Shown in pieces: positions 1-8,650 of a DNA stretch of 64,000 nucleotides. The DNA lies in assembly GCA_029260655.1 (NCBI GenBank), contig JAJDCU010000040.1:1-64000 (forward strand), in the 5' to 3' direction. The translations under genes were made by a program, and so were the position numbers. The notes under the pieces are model-generated. The model was given only the letters and a program-made list of their open reading frames with translations, was not told the origin of the DNA and searched no databases. Within the stretch, counting starts at the first letter, position 1. Each line of letters starts with the position of its first letter. Origin of the DNA: Phycisphaeraceae bacterium. GTDB taxonomy: Bacteria; Planctomycetota; Phycisphaerae; Phycisphaerales; Phycisphaeraceae.

Positions 1-496
1 GGGTACGGTTGTTTTCGTTCGGCGGCTCCATCAACAGCGGCTTGCCCTTGGTCATGTTCCGCACAAGCTGCGCCGGGCGCTGCCCCTCGATCACGATGTA
101 AGACAGCCCAAGCTGCTGGCACCGGTCGGCCGCGCCCAGCCCGGCGCTGCCCGCGCCCACGATCAGCACGTCGTACCACTTGCCGTCGCGCGGCTGGGTC
201 GGGTCGAACCCCGGCTGTTGTGTTTCCAGTTCCCCCGCGTTATTGAGCTTGACCCCCCGGTCGCCCAGCTCGCGCGCCAGGTCCACCTTGACGATATGGT
301 CGACCACCGCCCGCCCACGGTTCAGCCCCAGCTTGATCAGGGGGGTGCCGGCGATCTCCCCGGCCAGGTACAGCCCCCGGACGTTCGATTCGCCGACCTC
401 GCTGGCCACAGGCAGCCTGCGGGCGCGCGCCGGGTCGAACCCCCGGTCGAACAGGGACGCCACCGCCTGGATGGGACGAGACAGGATCGCCGTCAT
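1..496 (-). CDS. FAD/NAD(P)-dependent oxidoreductase, partial (C-terminus off the left edge)
   Basis: About 165 N-terminal residues are visible, translated here by hand from the reverse strand. The start is an ATG at 496 preceded by a GGAGAT ribosome site. After a short lead comes a stretch with the look of a flavoprotein C-terminal motif (NVRGLYLAGEIAGTPLIKLG, about residues 40-60). It is followed by a classical dinucleotide-binding Rossmann start (VLIVGAGSAGLGAADRCQQL, about residues 113-132). A C-terminal-type flavoprotein motif ahead of the Rossmann fold suggests a duplicated or rearranged thioredoxin-reductase-like protein. The substrate cannot be told. It is divergent from the guanine deaminase gene. 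Confidence 0.75.
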   Translation of the reverse strand, partial: MTAILSRPIQAVASLFDRGFDPARARRLPVASEVGESNVRGLYLAGEIAGTPLIKLGLNRGRAVVDHIVKVDLARELGDRGVKLNNAGELETQQPGFDPTQPRDGKWYDVLIVGAGSAGLGAADRCQQLGLSYIVIEGQRPAQLVRNMTKGKPLLMEPPNENNRT

Positions 497-627
497 AGCC
501 GTTATCTCCGATCAGGGATCACCACCCCGTGGTAGAGCTAACCCCTGACACGGGAAGGTTTATTCCCGCACGGGGGCCGTCATCTTAGTACGATAATGGG
601 CATGATCGGTCGAACGGAGATTCACCC

Positions 628-1899
628 TTGATCCTCGCAGGCTCACTGCTGTTGCCGGGCACCGACGGCGATCGGCCGGGCGTGCGTCTGGCCGAGGGCT
701 GGCTTCGCATCGAGGGCGGGCAGATCGTCGAGGTTCACGAGGGCGGTCTTCCCGCGACGTTTGACTTTGGCGGCGATGGCTGCCTGATCTCGCCGGGGTT
801 CATAGACACGCACATGCACCTGCCTCAGTTCGATCTGATCGGCGCGCATGGGATGAGCCTGCTGGATTGGCTCGACCGGGTGACGTTCCCCAACGAGGCG
901 CGTTGGGCAGACGCCGACTACGCCCAGGCGATGACCGAGCGGGTGATCGATCAACTGCTGTCGGGCGGGACGACCAGCTTTGCCGCCTATGCGACCGTCC
1001 ACCATGAGGCGACCAAGCGAGCGCTCGACTGCTGCGCCCGCCGGGGTCTTCGGGCCGTGGTCGGGCAGGTGTTGATCGATCAGGAAGCGCCGGCTTCGAT
1101 GTTGCGTGAGGCCGACGCATGTATCGCAGAGACGGCGGCGCTACTAAACGATTGGCCTTCGCAACCCGAGCAACGCGTGGCGGGCAACCGTGTCAGCGCC
1201 GCGGTGACGCCGCGGTTTGCGATCACCTGCAGCGAGGGCCTGCTCAAAGCGGCGGGCGACCTTGCCCAAAAGCACGACGCCTACATCCAGACCCACCTCG
1301 CCGAGATGAAGCCCGAGCTGGAGGCGGTCGCGAAACTGCATGGCGGACCCGACTATACAAGCGTCTATCGCAAGGCCGGCCTGCTGGGTTCTCGCACGCT
1401 GCTTGGGCACTGCGTTTATCTAAGTGACGACGAGCGCCGCCTGCTCGCCGAGACCGGCTCGGTCGCCGCGCACTGCCCGACCGCCAATTCTTTTTTGAGA
1501 TCGGGGACGATGAACCGTCAGCAACTGCTCGACTCGGGGGTCGCGCTTAGTCTGGGTAGCGACATCGGCGGGGGTTACGAGCGCAGCATGGTGCGCGTCG
1601 CGCGGGCGATGATTGAATCTACGCTGTACGCCGAGCTCGTCTCCGGGGGCGGGGGCTGTGCCGCGCCTGGCGTGAGCGAGGCGTGGTGGCAAGCGACCGC
1701 CGGCAACGCCGACGCCATGGGTTGGCCCGAGACCGGCCGGATTCAGGAAGACGCCGAAGCAGACCTGGTCGTGATCCAGCCCGACGTTCGCTGGCAGGAT
1801 GCGCACGACCCGCTTGGGATGGTGATGTTCGCCTACGACGACCGGTGGGTGAAGGCGACCGTCGTGAACGGTGAATTGGCGTATCGGTCCGAGGCCTGA
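628..1899 (+). CDS. guaD: Guanine deaminase
   Basis: Hydrolyses guanine to xanthine and ammonia in the cytoplasm. The 423-residue protein is the usual length for the amidohydrolase-type (Zn) enzyme. Visible metal and active-site motifs are THMHLPQ (about residues 61-67), the AVTPRFAITCS strand, QTHLAE, LGHCVYL and a late LGSDIGGG Asp. The start is TTG at 628 with GGAGA seven bases upstream; no ATG fits the N-terminal beta-strand as well. Xanthine dehydrogenase genes lie 2.7 kb downstream, so the product xanthine probably feeds them. A gap of only 23 bases separates it from the Tat flavoprotein gene, which suggests co-transcription. Confidence 0.9.
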   Translation: MILAGSLLLPGTDGDRPGVRLAEGWLRIEGGQIVEVHEGGLPATFDFGGDGCLISPGFIDTHMHLPQFDLIGAHGMSLLDWLDRVTFPNEARWADADYAQAMTERVIDQLLSGGTTSFAAYATVHHEATKRALDCCARRGLRAVVGQVLIDQEAPASMLREADACIAETAALLNDWPSQPEQRVAGNRVSAAVTPRFAITCSEGLLKAAGDLAQKHDAYIQTHLAEMKPELEAVAKLHGGPDYTSVYRKAGLLGSRTLLGHCVYLSDDERRLLAETGSVAAHCPTANSFLRSGTMNRQQLLDSGVALSLGSDIGGGYERSMVRVARAMIESTLYAELVSGGGGCAAPGVSEAWWQATAGNADAMGWPETGRIQEDAEADLVVIQPDVRWQDAHDPLGMVMFAYDDRWVKATVVNGELAYRSEA

Positions 1900-1922
1900 T
1901 ACAGCCAGGAAAAGGTCAGGAC

Positions 1923-3083
1923 ATGTCTGGCATGACCGTACCGCCTTTACCGGTTTCCCTGTCACGTAGACGTTTCCTGGAGCTTGCCGGGCGCGGCGCG
2001 GTGGGGACGGCATTGCTGGCGGGCTTTTGGCCGACACTTGCGGCTCCGGCCCGGGGGCAGGCGACCCGTCCCGACGAAACGATGCTGCCGACGCCCAATT
2101 TTTCGCCCAGCCAGGTGCTGCGATATGTCGCGGGCATCCGGCCTTACCGGAAGAAGTCGATCCGGCTGGAGCTTGAACCCATCGAGGGCCGGGCGCTCGT
2201 GCACAACTACGGCCACGGCGGGGGCGGGATCACGATGGCCCCGGGCTGCGCCGAAGAGGTCGCACAGATGCTCGCTCAGGCGGGCGTTGAGCCGACCGAC
2301 GTAGCCGTGCTGGGCGGCGGGATTAACGGGATGACCTGCGCACACGACCTGCTGTTGCTTGGTCATCGCGTCACGATCTATTCCGACAAGATCACCCCGA
2401 ATACCACCTCAGACGTCGCCGGTGGGCAGTTTGGCCCGTCGTTTATCCGCTTCGGCGAGGGTGATGAAGCCCAGGCCCGGGCCGACCGGATGATGGTCGC
2501 GTCCTACCGCCGGTACATACGGCTGCTCGGGGATGAGTGGGGCGTCTACGAGCGTGACAACTACGGCGTGGGCGAACCTCATGGCTCCTTGTCCCGCCTG
2601 CCCGACGGGCTGCTCCCGCCGGTCAAGCTTTTCGACCGACTGCCCTTCGAGGGCGACCTCCGGCCCGGATATATGTACCGCACCCTGCTGATCACCCCAC
2701 CGATCTACATGCCACGTCTGCTCAAGGAGATCAAATCGCTGGGCGGGCGCGCCGTTCGTAGAAAGTTTTCCTCGTTGCGGAGCGTTATGAAGCTGCGCGA
2801 GAAGGTGATTGTCAACTGCCTGGGGCTCGGCGCAGGGAAGGTCATGGACGACCCAGCCGTCACCCCGTTCCGCGGCCAGCTCGTTCATCTCAAGCCACAG
2901 GACCTGCCGTATCTGCTGATAGGCAGCGGGTACATCTTCCCCCGCCCCGACGCGGTCGTCCTCGGGGGCACGATGGAGCGTGGCGTCATCAGCACCCGGC
3001 CTGACAAAGCCATGTGTAAAAAAATACTCGAACGCAACCGCGACTTTTTCGTGCCCAGCGGGGAAGCATCAGACGACAGTTAG
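1923..3083 (+). CDS. Tat-exported D-amino-acid-oxidase-like FAD oxidoreductase with permuted domain order
   Basis: 386 residues. A twin-arginine signal (SRRRFLE, residues 14-20, then a hydrophobic stretch ending near ARGQA) predicts export of a folded, FAD-loaded protein. The DAO family motifs are all present but in an unusual order. RPYR (73-76) and HNYGHGGGGIT (94-104), which close the fold in ordinary D-amino-acid oxidases, come before the FAD-binding GGGING (131-136) and TTSDVAGGQ. The protein ends shortly after the LGGTMERG motif, where those C-terminal motifs would normally follow. Oxidative deamination of a D-amino acid or similar amine is inferred; the substrate is unknown. The start at 1923 has AGGAAAAGG upstream. 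The 3' end overlaps a degenerate XdhC tail on the other strand. Confidence 0.8.
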   Translation: MSGMTVPPLPVSLSRRRFLELAGRGAVGTALLAGFWPTLAAPARGQATRPDETMLPTPNFSPSQVLRYVAGIRPYRKKSIRLELEPIEGRALVHNYGHGGGGITMAPGCAEEVAQMLAQAGVEPTDVAVLGGGINGMTCAHDLLLLGHRVTIYSDKITPNTTSDVAGGQFGPSFIRFGEGDEAQARADRMMVASYRRYIRLLGDEWGVYERDNYGVGEPHGSLSRLPDGLLPPVKLFDRLPFEGDLRPGYMYRTLLITPPIYMPRLLKEIKSLGGRAVRRKFSSLRSVMKLREKVIVNCLGLGAGKVMDDPAVTPFRGQLVHLKPQDLPYLLIGSGYIFPRPDAVVLGGTMERGVISTRPDKAMCKKILERNRDFFVPSGEASDDS

Positions 3084-3185
3084 GCCGCTTGCCTCCAGCA
3101 ACGCCACCGCAATCACAACCACGATCTCGCCGGGACGATTCATGCTGATCGGCAGGACATCCGGGCCCCTGCCTTTGCGGGGCAT
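3069..3185 (-). pseudogene. XdhC-like C-terminal remnant
   Basis: Read on the minus strand, this 38-codon frame ends with PISMNRPGEIVVVIAVALLE. It aligns with the C-terminus of the intact XdhC encoded at 3793-4587 (PIGTNHPGEIAVSIAAQLLT). Nothing of the rest of the protein is present; a terminator lies directly upstream. It looks like the leftover 3' end of a second or duplicated xdhC gene. The bases also overlap the last codons of the flavoprotein gene on the other strand. Confidence 0.55.
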
Positions 3186-3186
3186 G

Positions 3187-3212
3187 AAAAAACCCAGGGC
3201 TTTGGCCCTGGG
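3187..3212 (-). terminator. Rho-independent terminator of the acidic-protein gene
   Basis: An eight-pair stem (cccagggc / gccctggg) with a short loop is followed on the minus strand by six T residues. It lies about 85 bases past the stop of the minus-strand acidic protein gene. Confidence 0.85.
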
Positions 3213-3297
3213 TGAGGAGTATTTCACGGGTGGCTATGTTGGATCAGCACATCCCGCGGTAGCCGGGTCGGCGTGTAGCGGCTCGACCGGATGCGGA

Positions 3298-3654
3298 TTA
3301 TTCGCTGTTGTCGCCATCATCATCGTCGTCGTCGTCGTTATCGTCGTCGTCGTCCGAATCATCGTCATCTGAATCGTCATCATCCGCGTCGTCGTCGCCG
3401 TCCTCGTCCGCATCATCGTCTGCTTCGTCGCCATCCTCGTCCGCTTCGTCGGCGTCATCGTCGTCGGCGTCGGCGTCGTCGTCCGAGCTGTCGGCGCTGT
3501 CATCGGTGTCGGCGTCATCGGTGCTGGCCGCGTCGTCTTCGCCGTAGGTGCTCATCGAAGGCTGGTCCAGCGAAGCGGCGAGCACGTCGCCGGTGGAGTA
3601 GAACATCACGGTCAGGCCAAGCATCAATACCAGTAGAATAAACATGCGATTCAT
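3298..3654 (-). CDS. Secreted, extremely acidic Asp-rich protein
   Basis: 118 residues from the ATG at 3654, chosen because AAAGGAG stands seven bases upstream; longer frames add a non-signal-like leader. An N-terminal hydrophobic segment (about residues 4-27, ending VLAA) is a signal peptide. About 25 mixed residues follow, then a tail made almost only of Asp, Glu, Ala, Ser and Gly, with runs of five to seven Asp encoded by GAC/GAT trinucleotide repeats. No fold or enzyme is recognisable. Cation binding at the cell surface is possible but not shown. The gene has its own terminator and sits between the flavoprotein and xdhC. Confidence 0.75.
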   Translation of the reverse strand: MNRMFILLVLMLGLTVMFYSTGDVLAASLDQPSMSTYGEDDAASTDDADTDDSADSSDDDADADDDDADEADEDGDEADDDADEDGDDDADDDDSDDDDSDDDDDNDDDDDDDGDNSE

Positions 3655-3792
3655 CAGTTTCTCCTTTATGAACAACGGAAGCTCCGACTCAGGGCACCCC
3701 GCTCTGAGACTATCGGGCACGGGTGAGAATCTAACATAAATCCCCGCAATCGCAATCCAATAGCGTTCGTCAAAGATGATTGACGGCGCACG

Positions 3793-4587
3793 TCACAGGT
3801 GCTCGCCGCCGCCGCGCTCCGTCAAAAGCTGGGCCGCGATGCTCACAGCGATCTCACCGGGGTGGTTCGTGCCGATAGGTAAACCAAGCGGGCAGTGAAA
3901 GTTCAGCTTGTCGGGGTTGAGCCCGGCGTCGGCTAACTCCCTGCGGAGCACCGCGGCCTTGGACTTACTCCCGATCACGCCCAGATAGGGGAATACCCGC
4001 GCCTGTCTGAATACTTCTAGTAACACCGGCAGGTCACTTTTATGTCCGCGTGTCATGCAGATGACGAACGCATCGTCCGGAAGCGACGCGACCTGTCCGG
4101 GCGGGTCGTCGGTCCGAACCATCTCGATGTTTGTCCCGGCCGGGAGTTTATCGAGCCAGTCGGCGCGCGGGTCGATGCAGGTGACCCGGCAAGGCAGTGT
4201 CGACAGCAGCCTCACCAGAGATTGGGTGACGTGCCCGGCGCCGAAGATCACGACACGCCAGAGCCGGTGGTTCGTCGATTCAAAGTACAGCTTTACCGAC
4301 CCGCCGCAGGTCATGCCTACATCCTTGCGCAGGTTCCAATCGACGAAGCTGGTGTGCGAATAGCCGGTGTCCTGGTCCGTCAGCATCGCCAGCGCGTGGT
4401 CGATCGCCTTGGCCTCGACGCGCCCGCCGCCGACTGTGCCGTAGAAGTGCCCGTCGGTGGTGACGAGCATCTTGCTCCCGGCGTCCTGGGGTGTGCTGCC
4501 GGTAGCCTCTACCATCGTCACGCTAACGAACGGCGTGCCGGCATCGCAGAGCTCGAGGTGCCGCTGGATGTAGTTAGGGTCGGGCAT
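3793..4587 (-). CDS. xdhC: XdhC-family molybdenum cofactor chaperone
   Basis: 264 residues. XdhC proteins bind the molybdenum cofactor, promote its sulfuration and insert it into xanthine dehydrogenase. The N-terminal XdhC/CoxI region shows VEATGSTPQDAGSKMLVT and the GTVGGGRVEA motif. The C-terminal Rossmann-like domain shows VVIFGAGHVTQSL near the middle and the LGVIGSKSK motif later. It lies 28 bases downstream of xdhB on the same strand, so an xdhA-xdhB-xdhC operon is very likely. Confidence 0.92.
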   Translation of the reverse strand: MPDPNYIQRHLELCDAGTPFVSVTMVEATGSTPQDAGSKMLVTTDGHFYGTVGGGRVEAKAIDHALAMLTDQDTGYSHTSFVDWNLRKDVGMTCGGSVKLYFESTNHRLWRVVIFGAGHVTQSLVRLLSTLPCRVTCIDPRADWLDKLPAGTNIEMVRTDDPPGQVASLPDDAFVICMTRGHKSDLPVLLEVFRQARVFPYLGVIGSKSKAAVLRRELADAGLNPDKLNFHCPLGLPIGTNHPGEIAVSIAAQLLTERGGGEHL

Positions 4588-4615
4588 GGCGTGAGACCAT
4601 TCTATAGCAGCCGGG

Positions 4616-6985
4616 CTACCGTGTGCTCGTCTGCCGCTTGTCGGCCTCGCGCCGTGTGTTTTCGATCCGGGTCAGGCACATCAGGATTTCTTCGTTCGTC
4701 GCAGGCAGCTTCATCGATGCGCTTTGCTTGCCCGCCGCGCAGGACACCGCGTGCTTTGCCGCCGCCCATGCGGAGAGGCCGAGCAGCAAGGGCGGCTCGC
4801 CCACCGCCTTGGACGACCGGATGTTCTGCGCGTTGGCCCCGTTATCCATAAAAGCGAGGTTGAACGTCTCGGGCACGTCGGTGATGTTGGGGATCTTGTA
4901 CGTCGTCGGGGAATAGCTAAGCAGTTCGCCGGCGTCATTGTAGACCAGGCACTCGGCGGTGGCCCAGCCCATCCCCTGGATGAACCCGCCGATGACCTGC
5001 CCGTGGTCGATCCCGGGGTTGATCATCCGGCCGATGTCCATGAGCATGTCGACGCGCTCGACACACAGGTCGCCGGTGAACCGATCGATCAGGACCTCGC
5101 TGACGGCGCACCCGGTGGTGAAGTAGAAAAACGGGTTGCCCCTGCCGGCCTCGCGGTCGAAGTCGATGCCCGGGGTCTTGTAGAACCCCCGCGCGCCCAG
5201 GTCGACCCGGGCCATCCGCGCCTGGTTGGTGAACTCACCGAAGGGGATGCTATGGTCTGGTGAGCGCCGGTCGAAGACGTGCCCGCCCTCGAAGCGGATG
5301 TCGTCAGCCGAAGGCTTATGCGTCGGGTTGTTCTCGTTAAACAGCTTTGCGGCGTAGTCGGCCATCCGCTGTTTGATCTGTGCGCAGGCGTGCACCGCCG
5401 CGGCGCCGTTGAGGTCGGTCCCCGCGCTGGCGGCGGTCGGGGAGGTGTTGATGCTTTTCTCGGTCGACGTCGTCATCACTAGCACCTTCTCGACGCCGAT
5501 GCCGAACTCGTCGGCGACGATCTGGCGGATCTTCGTGTTCACCCCCTGGCCCATCTCGGTCGCCCCGGTCGAGACCTGCACCGTCCCGTCGGTGTAGACG
5601 CTGACCAGCGCGTTGCCCTGGTTGAGGAACTTGGTGGTGAACGAGATCCCGAACTTCACAGCCGTCATCGCGATACCGCGGAGCTGGGTTCTGGATGTGA
5701 GGTTGAAGTCTTCCACCTCGGCGAGCCGGGCTTTGTAATCGCTGGTCTCGGCGAGCTTGTCGAAGATCTCCGGCAGCAGGTTGCTCGTGACCTCCTGCTC
5801 GTAGGGCGTGGTGTTTCTCGGCGCGTCGCCGTAGCAGTTGACTCGGCGCACATCGAAAGCGTCCTTGCCCAGGTGTGCCGCGACCTCCTGCATGATGTTC
5901 TCGATCACCGCGACGGCCTGGGGCCCGCCGAAGCCCCTAAAGGCGGTGTTCGGCGGGAGGTTCGTCTTGCAGATGCGCCCGCAGGTTTTTACGTTTGGCA
6001 GGTAGTAGGCGTTGTCGGCGTGCAGCAGGGTACGCTCCATGATCCCGGTCGACAGGTCCGCCGACGCCCCGCCGTTGGAGTAGTAGTCCATCTTGACCGC
6101 GGTCAATCGGCCTTCGCTGTCGAACCCGGCCTGGTACCAGGTCTTATACGCGTGGCGTTTACCGGTGACTTTCATATCGTCGTCTTTGGTGTAGACGATG
6201 CGCGCCGCCCGCCCGGTTTTCTGCGAGACCAGCGCCGCCATCAGCGCCGGGATCACGCCCTGGGTTTCCTTGCCTCCGAACCCCCCGCCCATCCGCTTGC
6301 AGGTGACGACCACCTCGTGCATCTTTAGCCCGAGCACCTCGGCCAGCACGGCCTGTGTCTCGGTCGGGTTCTGTGTTGACGACTCGACCACGATCTGTCC
6401 CTGCTCGCCGGGGTACGCGATCGCCGACTGGCTCTCCAGGTAGAACTGCTCCTGCCCGCCGCTCTCGAACGTGCCCTCGATCTTGTGCCCGGCGTTTTTC
6501 CATGCGCTGTCGAAGTCGCCGCGGTCGATCCGGCGCTCCGGGCCGATGAACTGCTGCTTTTCGATCGCCGTGTCGATATCCAACACCGCCGGCTCAGGGG
6601 CGACTTCGATCTTCACCGCACGGCACCCGCGCCGAGCCGCTTCGAGCGTCTTGCCCGCGATGACCACGATCGGCTGACCCACATAATCCACCCGGCTTTC
6701 GGCCAGGAACGGCTCGTCACATATGACCGGCCCGAACAGGTTGTGGCCCAGCACATCCTGATAGGTATACACCCCGACCACGCCCGGCTCTTTCTTCGCC
6801 TGGGCCAGGTCGACCGACACGATCTTCCCGCAAGCCACGGGCGACCCGACAAACTCGACGTACAACTCATCGACGACCGGCCGGATGTCTTCGATATACA
6901 ACGCCTCGCCGGTCACGTGACCGTTGGCGGAGTCGTGCGGGATGGGTTGGCCTACCGTCGGCATGGTCTGATCTCGGTCCGTCAT
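4616..6985 (-). CDS. xdhB: Xanthine dehydrogenase, molybdopterin-binding subunit
   Basis: 789 residues, the normal length for the large subunit of two-subunit bacterial xanthine dehydrogenases. It oxidises hypoxanthine and xanthine to urate at a Mo centre. Seen are the N-terminal VTGEALYIEDI motif, the ESQSAIA segment, GGGFGGKE (Moco contact), the substrate-channel Arg in NTAFRGFGGPQ, the GATEMGQGV motif and the active-site Glu in KAVGEPPLLLG. The start codon overlaps the xdhA stop in an ATGA junction, showing translational coupling. Confidence 0.95.
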   Translation of the reverse strand: MTDRDQTMPTVGQPIPHDSANGHVTGEALYIEDIRPVVDELYVEFVGSPVACGKIVSVDLAQAKKEPGVVGVYTYQDVLGHNLFGPVICDEPFLAESRVDYVGQPIVVIAGKTLEAARRGCRAVKIEVAPEPAVLDIDTAIEKQQFIGPERRIDRGDFDSAWKNAGHKIEGTFESGGQEQFYLESQSAIAYPGEQGQIVVESSTQNPTETQAVLAEVLGLKMHEVVVTCKRMGGGFGGKETQGVIPALMAALVSQKTGRAARIVYTKDDDMKVTGKRHAYKTWYQAGFDSEGRLTAVKMDYYSNGGASADLSTGIMERTLLHADNAYYLPNVKTCGRICKTNLPPNTAFRGFGGPQAVAVIENIMQEVAAHLGKDAFDVRRVNCYGDAPRNTTPYEQEVTSNLLPEIFDKLAETSDYKARLAEVEDFNLTSRTQLRGIAMTAVKFGISFTTKFLNQGNALVSVYTDGTVQVSTGATEMGQGVNTKIRQIVADEFGIGVEKVLVMTTSTEKSINTSPTAASAGTDLNGAAAVHACAQIKQRMADYAAKLFNENNPTHKPSADDIRFEGGHVFDRRSPDHSIPFGEFTNQARMARVDLGARGFYKTPGIDFDREAGRGNPFFYFTTGCAVSEVLIDRFTGDLCVERVDMLMDIGRMINPGIDHGQVIGGFIQGMGWATAECLVYNDAGELLSYSPTTYKIPNITDVPETFNLAFMDNGANAQNIRSSKAVGEPPLLLGLSAWAAAKHAVSCAAGKQSASMKLPATNEEILMCLTRIENTRREADKRQTSTR

Positions 6986-8481
6986 ACGGTCATCTTTTGG
7001 GCACAGTCGTGATAGAACCTAAGCAGGATATTCTCCGCTAACTGCAGGCGGAAGTCCGCACTGCCGCGCACATCGGAGATCGGGGTCACTTCGGTCCGCG
7101 CTAAATGCCCGGCCTCATGCAACACGTCTTCGCCAAACACCTTGCCCGCCAGGAACGCCTCGGTCTTGGGCAGCCTCAGCACAACCGGCGCGGCCCCGCC
7201 GTAGGCGATGCGGACGCCCTTGATAGTTTCACCCGCGTCGTCTAACTCCATCAGCACGGCCGCGGTGAAAGTCGAGATGTCCAGGTCACGGCGACGAGAC
7301 ACCTTGTACAGCTTCAGCGTCTGCGCTTCGGTCGGCAGGGGGATGTGGACGCGGGCGATCAACTCGTCGGGCCTGAGGTCGAATTTCTTGTAGCCTTGAT
7401 AGAAGTTATTGATGTCGACCCGTCGGGTCCCGGTTGGCCCCGCGATCTCAAGTTCCGCGCCCATCACGAACAGAAACGGCACCGAGTCGGCGATCGGGCT
7501 GGCGTTGGCGATGTTCCCGCCGATCGTCCCCATGTTGCGTATCTGTGGCGAGCCGAACACGGTGAGGATGTCATGGAATTGTGGCACGAGGTCCTCGACA
7601 TAGCGCTCGACGCCCGACCACCGCTCGCCGGCCCCGGTAGTCAGCGTCCCGCCTTCGTGGCCGACGCCCTTCAACTCTCCGACGTTCGCCAGGCAAAGCA
7701 CTTCGCGCGGGTCGATCTTCCCCTTGTTGCGCTGTACGCCGATGTCGGTAGCACCTGCCACGACCGTGCAGCCGGGGTGCTTAGTCTTGAACGTTAACGC
7801 CGCATCGAGGCTTGCAGGGACAGCGACCGTCCGCCCGTCGTCAGTAACCACCACGTCGTCCTGCGCGTGTGAATCAAATATCTCCACCATCGGCCCGTCG
7901 GGGTACAACTCGCTTAGGCGTGCCGTTTTGCCCGGATCGACCGAGCAGCCCGCATCCATGATCTGGATATACCCCGTGCACCGGCACAGATTCCCGGTCA
8001 GCCCGGCCCGCAACTCATCGCAGGTGAGCGCCTCTCCGCGCCGATCACCACCGCCTGTTGATGCGCCATCACCTTCTAATAGTCCGGTCATCGCCATCAC
8101 GAACCCGGGCGTGCAGAACCCGCACTGTGAGCCGTGGCATTTGACCATCGCGTCCTGCACCGGGCTTAATAGGCCGTTGCGCTTCAAACCTTCGACGCTG
8201 ATGACGTGCGCCCGGTCGAGCTGGTACATGAACGCGATGCACGAATCGATCGCCCGGTAGACCAGCTTCCCGCCCCCCGGAGCTTCCTCTACCCGCCCGA
8301 CCAGCACGCTGCACGCCCCGCAGTCGCCCTCCGAGCAGACGATCTTCGTGCCCACCTGAACGAGGCGCAACCGAAGGTAATCCGACAGCGTCAGGAAAGC
8401 GTCCGTCCCGGCCACCTCGTGACGTTCACCGTTGAGATAGACCAGCAGGTGGTCGCGGGTTGGCTTAGCCGATTGAAGCAT
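6982..8481 (-). CDS. xdhA: Xanthine dehydrogenase, iron-sulfur and FAD subunit
   Basis: 499 residues. It passes electrons from the Mo subunit through two [2Fe-2S] clusters to FAD and NAD+. The N-terminal plant-type ferredoxin domain has CSEGDCGAC. The second cluster domain has CGFCTPG and CRCTGY. The FAD domain shows VVAGATDIG and the MGTIGGNIANASPI loop, then a CO-dehydrogenase flavoprotein C-terminal domain. It is the first gene of the xdhA-xdhB-xdhC operon. Its 5' side faces an unrelated AT-richer gene. Confidence 0.95.
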   Translation of the reverse strand: MLQSAKPTRDHLLVYLNGERHEVAGTDAFLTLSDYLRLRLVQVGTKIVCSEGDCGACSVLVGRVEEAPGGGKLVYRAIDSCIAFMYQLDRAHVISVEGLKRNGLLSPVQDAMVKCHGSQCGFCTPGFVMAMTGLLEGDGASTGGGDRRGEALTCDELRAGLTGNLCRCTGYIQIMDAGCSVDPGKTARLSELYPDGPMVEIFDSHAQDDVVVTDDGRTVAVPASLDAALTFKTKHPGCTVVAGATDIGVQRNKGKIDPREVLCLANVGELKGVGHEGGTLTTGAGERWSGVERYVEDLVPQFHDILTVFGSPQIRNMGTIGGNIANASPIADSVPFLFVMGAELEIAGPTGTRRVDINNFYQGYKKFDLRPDELIARVHIPLPTEAQTLKLYKVSRRRDLDISTFTAAVLMELDDAGETIKGVRIAYGGAAPVVLRLPKTEAFLAGKVFGEDVLHEAGHLARTEVTPISDVRGSADFRLQLAENILLRFYHDCAQKMTV

Positions 8482-8650
8482 GACGTATCAGTCCTGGGGG
8501 CCGGATGGAATGGCCGGCAGATCACCTCATTATAGACCAACCTCCGCCGGGGCCCATGCCCTTTTAGGTTGAGCTTGAGTGGTATTTGGGGAATAGGCAG
8601 CGCTTGTATCTCTATACGCGGTCATTTATGCTATCTATAACAGAGCTTCA

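Noticed and set aside
3308-3547. Open frame encoding a near-pure Ser protein on the plus strand
   Set aside because: It is the antisense reading of the Asp-rich protein's GAC/GAT triplets; the minus-strand gene has the signal peptide, ribosome site and terminator.
4042-4851. Long plus-strand frames opposite xdhC and xdhB
   Set aside because: Antisense shadows typical of high-GC DNA; the minus-strand proteins have unmistakable family motifs.
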